A stretch of DNA of 64,000 bases from Cladopsammia gracilis (Eukaryota > Cnidaria > Anthozoa > Scleractinia > Dendrophylliidae): contig JAJGOT010000318.1 of NCBI GenBank assembly GCA_022457155.1, positions 510,001-574,000 of the forward strand, written 5' to 3'. The position numbers were made by a program, and so were the translations under genes. Numbering within the stretch: position 1 is the stretch's first letter; the number at the start of each line of letters is the position of its first letter. The notes below the pieces were generated by a model, which was not told the DNA's origin, did no database searches, and saw only the letters and a program-made list of their open reading frames with translations. This document shows, piece after piece, positions 9,098 through 19,302 of this stretch.

Positions 9098-11219
9098 ATG
9101 AAAAATATTTAGGCAAAACATACGTTTAAAGACTTATCTTCTGATGAGATTTGTTTCTTTTTTCAGCAACTCGAAAAACGTCAATTGCCCAAGGAAAAGA
9201 TTGATCTTATGACGCTGGTAGGGAATTCATGTAGACAGTATTGTTTGTGGCCGGAGTGGAACTGGAGCTTAATTTATACACAAAATCCTTGTAACACTAT
9301 TAATACCTTCTTCCTACAAATGATATCTTTTCTAAGGAAGGGTAGCTTGCCAACCTTTGCTAAATAGGATTTCCACGAATCTTCAGTGATTGTAATGTTC
9401 ATATTGCAACAAAAATGGTTGAACTATATTTAAGACATTTTAATGTAACATTTTTGTGGCGAACAATGTTTGATCACATGGCCAGGGCTTTAGTGTCGTA
9501 AGAGAATTGCTGCAATTAATGGGAAAAGAAAATGGATACAATTAAAATAGTAACATGAATGGAAGTTTGGGAGAATGAGAAATCGTCGAGGAAACACGTT
9601 CAAAGACGAGTGTTTCCAAAGCTATTTCGAGTTCACCCAAACGTTTCAAGTGGAAACACTGACAAAAAGATTCTTTATTTCTTTTATGAAATTTTTAAGC
9701 CTTAAAACAATTCTCCTAGTTATTCACTAAATTATGATTAATTTGCTCACTATATGTGGCTTTCAAGTAATCAGTGGTCATAGTCTTGTTTATTATATTA
9801 TTTGTAAAAGCAGAAGATGAAAAATATTTATGTATAAACACACATGTTTAAATACCTATTTACTGATGGTATTGTTTCTTTTTCAGTTTTTCAATATCCG
9901 ATTACTCGAGGAATGGCTCAATTGCAATATTGTATGTTCCCACCGTTGAATTAGAGTTTCATATCTAAACAAAATCCTTACAACTCTTTACGTTTTTCCT
10001 ACAAATGATATCTTTTAGAACTAGGGAAAGGAAGTTTGCCAGACAAAGTTGTAGGACCTTTCTATTTATCTTGAATAAAACGGCTGAACGGTCAATTATT
10101 GTTGCTTTTGCAGTGCAACAAAAATGGTTGAACTATATATTAAGACATTTTAGTCTAACAATATCTGTGGGGACCAATGTGTGATCGTGTATTTAGGGCT
10201 TTAGTGTTACGTTGTTGGACAATTACTACACATTTATGAGGGAAAAATGAATACAATGGCTTCCCAACACTTATTAACACTACATTTCTTAATTTTTTAT
10301 CCATTTATTTTTAAAAAAAGAAGTGACATTACAGGCTGGAATTATTTTCGGGTATTTTGGTGTATCTTTCAGTATTGTTCTCCATGGTGTGTAAGATAGG
10401 TGTTTGCTTATTCATTCGTCTCACGATGGAGAAATTTCACGATCAACACCTAAAATTGACTCCATCGTGAAACAAATGAATAAGCATTGACTTTCAGATT
10501 GGATTATATTTCCTGATTTACACAACAAAACTCCACGAAATGGGCAGTTATGTTGTAAAATATGTTAGTGCCTTTTTGTGAGTTATTTAACATCAATGAC
10601 TTATATTTCCCTTTGTTTAGTTCGACTGGAACATTTTAGTGTCACGTCTTTTTGTGGCGAACAATGTTTGATCTTGTGGCGAGGGCTTTAGTGTTGTTAG
10701 GGAATAACTACAATTTATGGGAAACAAAAATGGATACAAAATGGTAAATTGAGTGGAAGTTTGGGAGAATTTGAAATACTGACAAATAGTTTCTTTATTT
10801 CTTTTATGAAATATATGAACGTTCAAAACAATTTTCGTAGTTTTTCACTGAATTATGGTTAATGGTCATAATTATATTCTGCTTTCAAGCAATTAGAGCA
10901 GGCATAGTGTTGCTTATTATATTATTTGTTACTGGGGATGAAAAATATTTCTGTAAAAAAAAACACGTTTAAATACTTATTTACTGATGGGTTGTGTTTC
11001 TTTTTTAAGTCAGATAAGAGAAGAGATGAACGTGAACCACTCCAGAAACGGTTGGCTCGTATACGGGAGGTAATGACCTTATGTAGACAATGTTGTATGT
11101 TGCCACATTTTATTTCTAGACAAAATGCTTGGAACTCTTCACCTGTTTCCTACAAATGATATCTTTTCTAAGGAAGGGTAGCTTGCCAATCCTTGCTAAA
11201 TGACATTTCCATAAATCTT
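9098..11219. repeat. Cassette repeat block 1 (terminal-exon-like units)
   Basis: This block and its copies at 19.3-24.8, 30.7-32.8 and 51.5-53.8 kb consist of units of 0.5-1.1 kb. Each unit has a branch-point-like TACTGATG or CTGATGAG, a pyrimidine tract ending in CAG or AAG, a short open stretch, then a stop and often AATAAA. Here the open stretches are at 9167-9367 (type 1, ..RQLPKEK..), about 9894-9951 (type 2, ..RLLEEWL..) and about 11007-11159 (type 3, ..PLQKRLARI..). The three types look like diverged versions of one exon. Each unit also has a foldback (GTTTGGGAGAA paired with TTCTCCCAAAC type arms), and an 82-bp foldback lies at 10405-10486. No intact gene is present. Confidence 0.65.
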
Positions 11220-11221
11220 TG

Positions 11222-11258
<37 letters not shown>

Positions 11259-11480
11259 CTTTATTTAATCACAGAATCCCATTCATTAAGTATGCTTAAA
11301 AATTTTGTGCGTATTCGGACGTATGGTTTATACGCTAAGCATACGCTAGGCGTACGCTACCCATACGTCAAGTTCGCTGGTCAAACGCTGTATTTTCAAG
11401 GGCATTTTGTGCGTATGAAAATTATTTTATGAATTTTCATACGCAACTCATACGTTTCTCTCATACGCAATAGTGTGACA
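11220..11480 (-). repeat. LINE 3' tail with (GATT)n, then a foldback tract
   Basis: At 11220-11262 there are about ten AATC units followed by CATCTTTATTTAATCAC, the reverse complement of a LINE 3' end that finishes AATAAAGATG(ATTG)n. Longer copies lie at 24868 and 32786. From 11290 to 11480 the sequence is rich in CATACGC/GCGTATG words and holds a palindrome, GCGTATGAAAATT against AATTTTCATACGC, at 11411-11444. No gene is visible. Confidence 0.6.
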
Positions 11481-11488
11481 GGGTCTTT

Positions 11489-12600
11489 CGAGATTATCTT
11501 TGATTTAGAAAATTTTAAGTGTCGTGACTATTATCACTATCTTATAACGCAAAAATACGAAAAACCAAATAAATGGGTTAAGTTAAGGTTTCAGTGTACC
11601 TTCAGATCGAAAATTTATTGAAAATTTTTTTTTGGCATTAAAATAAAGTTTACATAATGAACTTTCATCCAAAACAAAAAGTATCGAAAAATAGTGAAAA
11701 TTGACGGAGAAATGACGGTATAACTTTTGTGGGCGGAGTTTGTTTATTAAGCGATATGTTTTTTTAAGCGCCGTTTTCTCAAAGTTAATTTTTAGCTTGT
11801 TGGGGACACTTTAAAGAGCTACAACTCAAAGGGAATTTGTTCGATTTTCCTTAAATTTGGACAGAAGCTAGGCTAACATATAATCAACAAAAACGTGTCG
11901 GCGAATTTCTTAATTCCGAAAACTTTTCCGTCAAGAGGCATTTCCGTGCGATCATTCCAATTTTTTTTCTCCCCTTTTCGAAAATATTCTGTAACTTTTT
12001 ACTGCAATTGAATATGGAAAATCGCCGACACGTTTTTTTAGCGCTTCGTGTCCGGAAACCCGAGAACAAATCAAATTAGCAAAATATAATAATCGCTTTG
12101 AGTTATAGCGTTTTAAAGCTGATTCGGACGTTCGAATTTAGACGTCGTAAAAAATTCGACAATTTATTTAATTACAAATGGTTTCCATATTTAGATAGCC
12201 AGCTCTATAAGCTTTAATTTGATATCTGGGTTTAGGTATATTAAGTGTAATCTTAAGACGCTAGAGCTGTTATACTGGAGACACCCCCGAAGGTACACTG
12301 TAACCTTAAGAGAAGAATTTCATTTAGAGGACAAGCAACTTTCGGAGGCATTTGTGATGCCACTAAGGGTTGCAAATAAACCTTATTTTTATTTACGTTC
12401 TTTTCAGTATAAAGTTTTAAATTCTATTCTATATACAAGTGAATTACTTTGTAAGATAGGCTATGTTTCTAACCCCAAAACGATACATCATATTTTCTTT
12501 GACTGTTCTTTTTCGTCTTCCTTTTGGAATGAAGTTTGTGACAAGTTTTTTAGCCACTTTGAAAGAGATAAAGCGCTTCTGGCTTTTTAATTTGAATAGC
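11489..12600 (+). pseudogene. LINE 3' fragment (zinc-knuckle region) split by a MITE
   Basis: 11489-11586 and 12310-12600 match the LINE fragments at 26045-26600 and 35147-35680: ..EEFHLEDKQLS.., ..SILYTSELLCKIGYVSNP.. and a zinc-knuckle remnant. The copy is interrupted precisely at a TTAA by the piggyBac-like MITE at 11587-12305; in the other copies the sequence AAGTTAAGAGA is continuous. Several frame changes and a shortened knuckle show that it is dead. Confidence 0.75.
11587..12305 (+). mobile_element. piggyBac-like MITE, copy 1 (TTAA duplication)
   Basis: 719 bp with inverted ends, GGTTTCAGTGTACCTTC at the left and GAAGGTACACTGTAACC at the right. It is flanked by TTAA at 11583-11586 and 12306-12309. 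The empty site exists in the LINE copies near 26274 and 35377. A second copy in the opposite orientation is at 54152-54874, also flanked by TTAA. TTAA target duplication is the hallmark of piggyBac transposases. No transposase is encoded; the 61-63 codon frames are incidental. Confidence 0.85.
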
Positions 12601-12656
12601 CCAATTTCGATATATTAAAGTTCAACTTGAAACAAAAGACATCACTGCTGGGCTTA

Positions 12657-14277
12657 ATTGAAATCCTGCTTGAACTATTTAATTACATATATATATAACG
12701 ATAATCAATATAGATAAAAGTCAACTCGGAGAGGAGAACCGTCTTCGCATTGATAAATATGAAATTATATTTATTAAAATTTTTCCCATTGGAGTCTGTA
12801 GGTGATTTTTGATATAAAGTCGTTTAAAGTACAATTCTTTTTTTCTAGTTTTTGAATATACAGGAAGCGCTTTGCGAATAGTGTGTAATAATTGAATTTT
12901 TTTATCAAGCTAGTTGAATGTTGATCGTTAGTAAGCGGTAGTCCGAAGAGCCATTCACATACTGACGGCATTAAAGCGACAGCATTGGCTCTATTAAAAT
13001 AATCTATTACTTGGTTGAAAAATATTTTAGAAAAATGGCACTCCACAAAAGTGTGAAAAATTGAATCGGGCTTATCACAATAAAGGCAGTTATCATTAGC
13101 TTCTATTCCGAAGAGACATAGCTCCTTCTTTGTAGTGACTATTCGATGCATTAATTTGTAATAAAACTCCTTAAGCTTATGGTCTTTACAAATATCGGTG
13201 GATCTAACAAATATGTCGTCCCAATTAAGGTCAGTTGTCTCTAAATCTCTTTCCCATTTCTTGGGACCCGCAGCGTCACTTGGTATTTTCTTTATAAACA
13301 TCCAATAGTAATCCTTACATTTGAACTTTGCGAGATCAAAAACAATAGTTGACGATATCCAAAATTCAGTTGTATCCGGGGAAAATCTACTTTTATCAAT
13401 GGTCTGTTTCCTAGCTTTACCAAGAAGATGTTTTGGGATAGCCGAGATAACCTGTAAATAATTTAAAAAATTACATTTAACTTTATATCTTTGTAAAAAG
13501 TTTTCAAAGGACAAAAATTTACCATTGTCGTCCAGCATATCTTGTATGAATATAACACCTTTTCCATACCATTCTTTAATAAAAAAAGGTTTGCCATCTA
13601 TTATTATGTCTTTATTATTAAACAATAGCATGTCGCATCCATTGTCATAGCCATAGAGTATTTTTAGCTCTCTAAAAAAGACCAAAATCTCTTCGTAATA
13701 TCGAGGAAGTTTCGAGTTCCTCCACAATTTGTTATCATAATTGCAGCGCAGAAGAAATTTTAGGCCTCCATATTTTTTAAAGAAAAAGTCAGGGACTGTT
13801 TTCCATGTCTCAATTTCGTTTTCAGAAAGTAATAGTCGACGGATCCACGCTAGGTGCAAGGCTTTACATAAAACAGAAATATTTGGTGCACGGAGACCAC
13901 CCTTATTATAGTCTTGATATAGAACCTGTCTTTTAATTTTATCCGGTTTATTGTCCCAAATAAAGCTAAAGATGGAAGTATTAATTGTAGGTAAATATTC
14001 CTTTGATATACTCAAGATCGAGGCAGAGTAAATTAATTGTGAAATTCCTAAACATTTGACAAGAAGGCATTTTCCATATAGAGATATTGATCTGCTTCTC
14101 CAGATGTCTAGTCTTGTGTTGTTGTGTTGATTTCAATTATAAAACATGTAAGTAACTACTTCTCTTTTTTTTTTTTTTTTTGTTATATGTTATGTACCTA
14201 AATGTAAAAAACCTTGTATATTGTTTATTTAAGAGCAATAAAGATTAAATATTGAAAAAAAAAAAAAAAAAAAAAAA
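12657..14277 (+). mobile_element. 5'-inverted (twin-primed) LINE insertion
   Basis: The insertion is flanked by a 16-bp direct repeat, ATCACTGCTGGGCTTA, at 12641-12656 and 14278-14293. The right end is a plus-strand poly-A tail (14255-14278) preceded by AATAAA. The LINE coding sequence inside (12774-14015) nevertheless lies on the minus strand, ending toward 12657. So about 12657-14100 is inverted relative to the last 170 bp, as produced by twin priming during L1-type target-primed reverse transcription. The inverted part's end (GATTTCAAT read on the minus strand) is also found at 14129-14137, a candidate microhomology or overlap at the junction. An uninterrupted relative of the target is near 26605. 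Confidence 0.85.
12774..14015 (-). pseudogene. L1/Tx1-like ORF2 C-terminal region, 413 codons open
   Basis: A long open frame covers the part of a LINE ORF2 downstream of the reverse transcriptase. It starts with the INTSIFSFIWDNKPDKIKR thumb-type sequence. GGLRAPNI follows near residue 40, and the C-terminal zinc knuckle CLYCDKPDSIFHTFVECHF lies near residues 318-336. The same architecture is seen at 1-1762, but this copy has no internal lesion, so it is the youngest LINE in the window. It is 5' truncated: catalytic reverse transcriptase and endonuclease are missing, so it cannot move itself. The first Met is only the first one after truncation. Confidence 0.85.
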
Positions 14278-14313
14278 ATCACTGCTGGGCTTAGGGGAAT
14301 GATAGTAAGGATT

Positions 14314-14630
14314 TACAGCTATTTCAATTAACGTTGTCGGATAAAAGCTTAAATCCAAGACCGCAAGGTAGTATGGGTTAGAGTAAATAGCATTGCATAA
14401 AAATCCTATACTACCTTGCGGTCTTGGCTTTTCGCCTTTTTCATCCGATATCGTTAATTGAAATAGCTGTATACAGCTATTTCAATAAACGTTGTCGGAT
14501 GAAAGCTTAAAGCCAAGACCGCAAGGTAGTATGGGTTAGGGTTAATAGCCATTGAATAAAAATCCCATACTGTCTTGCGGTCTTGGCTTTTCGCCTCTTT
14601 CATCCGACAACGTTAATTGAAATAGCTGTA
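14314..14630. mobile_element. Two tandem palindromic MITEs (158 and 159 bp)
   Basis: Each copy (14314-14471 and 14472-14630) begins TACAGCTATTTCAAT and ends ATTGAAATAGCTGTA. Arms of about 65 bp include AAGACCGCAAGGTAGTAT and its inverse. The copies abut directly head-to-tail. Without them the site reads AGGATTATGGTTTATTCC, as at 26637. The ends and TA at both borders suggest a Tc1/mariner-type origin, but no transposase is present to prove this. Confidence 0.75.
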
Positions 14631-14639
14631 TGGTTTATT

Positions 14640-16947
14640 CCCCTAAGCCTCCTAGGTTCGTCTTTTGTTTCAAGTTGAATTTTAATATATTGAAATTGGG
14701 CTATTGCCAACAACATCTGAACAGTAGAATATAGTTATACACCAGTGCAAATATTTTGCTCCAGTTCAAATATTTTGTAATCAAGTGGAAAAAGAAGAGA
14801 AAAAAACCCGCTTATTTCAAAAATCAATCATCCTACAATATGGTAACATGAATGGAAGTTTGGGAGAATGAGAAATGGTTGTGAAAACAGGTTCAAAGAC
14901 GAGTTTTTCCAAATCTATTTTGAGTTCTCCCAAACTTTTACAAGTTGAAACACTGACAAATAGTTTATTTCTTCTATAAAATATATAAGCGTTCAAAACC
15001 GTTTTTTTAGTTTTTCGCTGAATGATGGTACATGGCTCTAATTATATTTGGCTAACTGACAAGCAATCAGAACGGGCATAGTATCTCTTGTTATATTATT
15101 TTTCCATTAATAAAAAGTACATATACAGATAGGATACTGACCAAAGTTTCAAGTTCTAAAGAGCTTCCAATCTCAATTAAATCCTTGTCCAAAGTATTCC
15201 AAAAATCGTTTTGAATGCCGCCATTTTTAACCATATGTAGCAGCCTGGCCTTAAAATGTGACGTCATTCCGTCCAACTTGAAGTGACTCATTTTGTTTAC
15301 TACACTGAAATCATGGATTAAGAGGGTTATCAAGCTTCCCAGCCGCATTTCTCGTTTTTGTAACCTGACATGTTAACCCATTTAGCTCCATACGCTTTGT
15401 CTGGATAATTTTTAATGTAGAAAACAACTTTTGTTAGCAGATGATAGACTTATGCTGGGAGTCAAATTTTGCGGGCCTTACTGTAAATTACGGACCGGAA
15501 AATTGACTAATCATAGCACGCGTACTATTTAAGAGATATAATAAATGTCCTTTATGCAACCTCGAAAGCCAGTCATTGACTCACATGCTAAGTACATGCT
15601 GTCAGTCCTTGACTTTTTGGAACCATTTTACACGCTTGTGGCGGATAACGTTTTGCCAGCGCATAAATTTGTCAGAAAGTGTAATCTTATATGGCTGGCA
15701 TTAAGACCGTGACTCAAGCAGTTGATTCACTCTCAACTACTGTCTTATAATTGAATAATACCATATTTTCGCCATAAATATAAGCGTTGGCATCTTAGAC
15801 TTTGAAAGCTTTATTTTGCGCACTTTAGCTACTAAAACAACCTACTAGATCAATTTAAAGAAGTGTGGTCCGCTTTGTTTTAGTTGTGTGTGTGTGTGTG
15901 GTTATCTAGACTGCAAGTTGTACCTACACCTGTGTAGTATCATTATGATACAATTTAACCAAGTTAATGGAAATATAAATATTTTTAGTGTAATGTAGTA
16001 TTGTTATTAGCATTGTAAGTAGTGAATTGTAAATAGTGTAAAGCAATATTCCATGCAAATGTTTGTAAGTAATGTAACTAATTAAGTAATGTATTGTAGG
16101 TACATTTGTAGTGTTGAATAAAGTTTATCATTCAAAAAAAAAAAAACTCCAGTACAATGTCTAGTTCTAAATCAGGTTTTTCATATATATGTAGATTGCG
16201 CTTTTCCTTGTTTAAAAATTTATATGGTCATTTGAAAGTAGCTCGATAGTTTATTAGGAGGAATTTTAACAAAGAATGGTGTTGGAAGTTTGTGATATTT
16301 GTCGACATTATTTGGTCAGATGGTTTGTAGTTCCGCAGTTTATGTCGTAATGGTGAGGGCTGGAGCGGATTCTTCCCATAACTTAGGCTTACACGGTGAG
16401 GTAATGAGTATGCAGTAAGGATATGGTACTATGCAAATCCATGTGGCTGAAAGAAAGAAAATATAAACTTCTAAGTGTAAAAATAGACTATTCCATTGAA
16501 AAAATGCAAAGTAAGCAGGGAAGCAAAAACTAGCACAAAAACCAAGGGATGCAAAAATGGAATAAACTCAAGTGCTGAAAGACTAGTAACCAAATTTTCC
16601 AGAAATTACCTCATCTGCAGCTCGAAGTGTACCAGAGCTGGCTCTGGTTGCAATGCTGGTGCCGGAGGCAGATTAACTGCAGGTTCTGGGTTATCAATAG
16701 CACCTTCGACGGCCGGGCAGCATCAGAAATGGGTGGACGAGGAAGAACACAGTCAGCCATAGCGCTGGTGGCGGTTGACGAACAGACACTGAGCGAAAGT
16801 CGGCTGTCGTCCCTGAGTGCTGATGAAATGGCCATGTTTTAGGTGGAATGACGAAATTTATAATCAAGGAGCGCAAAGCATTACTACTAGTACAAGCGTG
16901 CACAATCTTAAAAACTTTAACTTCCGCGCGCTATGAGCTAATTAATA
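14640..16947. repeat. Composite repeat 'segment A', copy 2
   Basis: Matches 1951-3500 and 26670-28376 closely. It begins with sequence following the LINE fragments (TATTGAAATTGGGCTATTGCC) and contains a foldback near 14845-14945. On the minus strand (15091-15348) it has an 85-codon open frame, MRLGSLITLLIHDF.., that is also open in copy 3 (27126-27383). It then carries the same zinc-knuckle/poly-A remnant (poly-A at about 16134-16146). It is cut at 16946 by a repeat inserted at TA. Confidence 0.75.
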
Positions 16948-19302
16948 GCGGAGCACTCGCCGGGCCGAAGGCCCGGCTGCGCAGCACCATACTCATAGAA
17001 CCAATGTCCGTCATTTTTCATAGTCATGGCTAGCGGAATGTTTCGCGGGCGCGAAAAAGAGAAGAAAAAGAGATTTTATGTAAACAAAACAAGACTTCAC
17101 TCTGTCTTCACTCTGTCTTCACTCGCGTCGCCTTATGCAAATATGTTTGTGTATTTTTGCAATTTTGATTTCCAAATCAGTTTCTCGGTCAATTTTTGAC
17201 AAACAAAAACTGTATTTTATTCGGGAAGTAGTCGTACTAGTTATTCTAGACAGAGAAAAGTTGTTTTTGTGAACTTTTGTACGGTCTAAATGTACTGTGC
17301 AGACGGTCGGTTGTTTTTGAGAATTGCTAAAATTGAAAATAGCCTGGTTCGTCAATCTTAATTCTTGTGCTTCCAACCTTTCACCTTACAGCGTGCAAAG
17401 AAAGTCGTGTCCGATAGCCCGGGGCTAGTGGATTTTGCGTCGGGCTAGTGGATTCTATCCTCCGCTTGCCCGACGGGCAAGTGAAGTTTTTTGGGTGAAA
17501 ATTTTTGAGGAAATTCAAATTAAAGAAGTACTGTAAGAGATCGAATTTGTTTTAAATTTTCTGGTAAATTCGTCTGAACCGAAAGCCGTTTTCAAACCGA
17601 TCTGCCGAATTGGAATCTTCTAAAAACAAGTATCGCATTACATTTCATGTTTTATATAGACATCTGTAAAATTATTCCTTTGTAGTCCACACATTACAAT
17701 ACAGGGGCAAAATATCTCCAAATAAAAACAATTATTAACAAATATTTTAGATTCACAATGAGTCTCGACATTGTCAAATCTTGCGTGTGACTATGAAATA
17801 CCGTAACTGGTGGTCGTATTAGCGGAAAATTACAGAACTGAAGTCCTTTTAAAACATGATACGGTATACAATTGTATATCTACTGTGTATGAAATCCTTG
17901 CTCAGATTCAAGAAATTTTTCAAAGAAAGCTAGTTGTTTAAATTATGCTTCTTTGTAAAAGGAACGGAAAAGTTTTTGGTCGTGGACTTCAGCGAAAGAT
18001 TTATTCAGTTTTCAGAAGTTCACGAATTGTCACGTGCATTGTCTATCGGCAGTTCAGCACTGTATCGGTGTAATAGACAAATTCGGCTAACGATTTGTTG
18101 TACCCAATTCAAACCTTCTGGGTTTGAATTGGGTATGACAATGACAATGCTTCATTGATATGGAAATATGACGAACAAAGAGTTCTAATCCCAAAATGTT
18201 TGAATTGGGTACAACAATGCGTTAGCCGAATTTGTCTATCGACCCCGTCGTATTGTTTTAAAGTTCTTAAATCTACAAAATGAAAAGTTGCCAGAAAAGA
18301 AACAAAATATTTTGTTACTTTAAAACCTTTGTTTGGTTAACAGGAAGTTGAATTCCTTGAACTATAAATTTGTATAATTTTGTTTTCGAAGTTACTGATG
18401 CGTGACTCGGCAGGATTCGAGAACTGACACAACATAATTTTCTTCAGATAACTAATCTTATACATCAGAGTTTTCATCAGTATTAGAAGCTAGAAATTGA
18501 TCAAAGCTATCAAAATTGTTTGCATGCCATGACTTATAATTAGAAGTTAACTTACAGTAAATAAAGTTCTCCTGGCTACTGAAGACATTTTCATTTTCCG
18601 GCGAAAAATAATTATTTTGCCGGCAAATTGCACAATCAAGCGCTGTCACCGGCAACTTTTCTCGTTGATGTTGTAGTGTATTTAATGGGAATGTTGTTTT
18701 ATTTCGAGGTCGTTTTCTTGGAAAATGCTGTGTTTAAAATAATTGCACGGCAAAATGTTTGTTAGGGACGGACCATTTAATTTTTGTGGGAGGGGGGGGG
18801 GGGGGTGGGGCAATTACCCAAAAAAATTCCTGCAGAAGAAAAAAACAATCGTGCACAAGAAAGCACGTGAAAAAAAATTCAAGCATTTTGGTAAAAAAAT
18901 TCTTGCAAATAGTGATCCTGTGTTACAGCGGACTTGGAGAAGCTTCTCCGGGGTAGTCACGAAATCTCTGAGACTGTATGATGAACACTGAATTATTGTG
19001 CCAGTATTAAAAGTATCTTACCAACTGGTAGTCAAATGTTAATAAACATTTACACTTTTATTGTTAATTAAGGCTTTCATTAAATTATAATTGATTATTA
19101 ATAATTAATTAATTGAATAATTGAATAATTAATTATGGTAGTGAAAATTGGGGGGGGGGGCTAGTGAAAGTAACTTCAGGGCTAGTACATCTTGGCAAGC
19201 TGGAAAATATTTTCTCCTTGCACCCTGAGCCTTAGTTAAGTTTCACCTTAGTTAAGCTTGTTCAAAGTGCTACGCTGTTAGGCTTGGCCTATCTATATAT
19301 AT
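16948..19302 (+). mobile_element. TA-flanked repeat family C, copy 1 (long form)
   Basis: Starts GCGGAGCACTCGCCGGGCC, directly after TA, and ends in CTATCTATATATAT followed by TA. Copies at 28377-29936 and 33951-35095 have the same ends but different lengths (2,355, 1,560 and 1,145 bp). They share the first 120 bp and the last 300 bp. The ends are not inverted repeats of each other. This copy has its own insert, a 167-bp foldback at 18073-18239, plus poly-G tracts near 18787-18806 and 19150-19160. The right flank is a cassette repeat instead of segment A, so a rearrangement followed insertion. No coding sequence is recognised. Confidence 0.6.
18073..18239. mobile_element. 167-bp foldback MITE
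   Basis: The left end ATAGACAAATTCGGCTAAC is the exact inverse of the right end at 18221-18239. A second inner foldback (TACCCAATTCAAAC against GTTTGAATTGGGTA) occupies 18101-18135, and its sequence recurs once more at 18199-18212. It encodes nothing. Confidence 0.75.
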
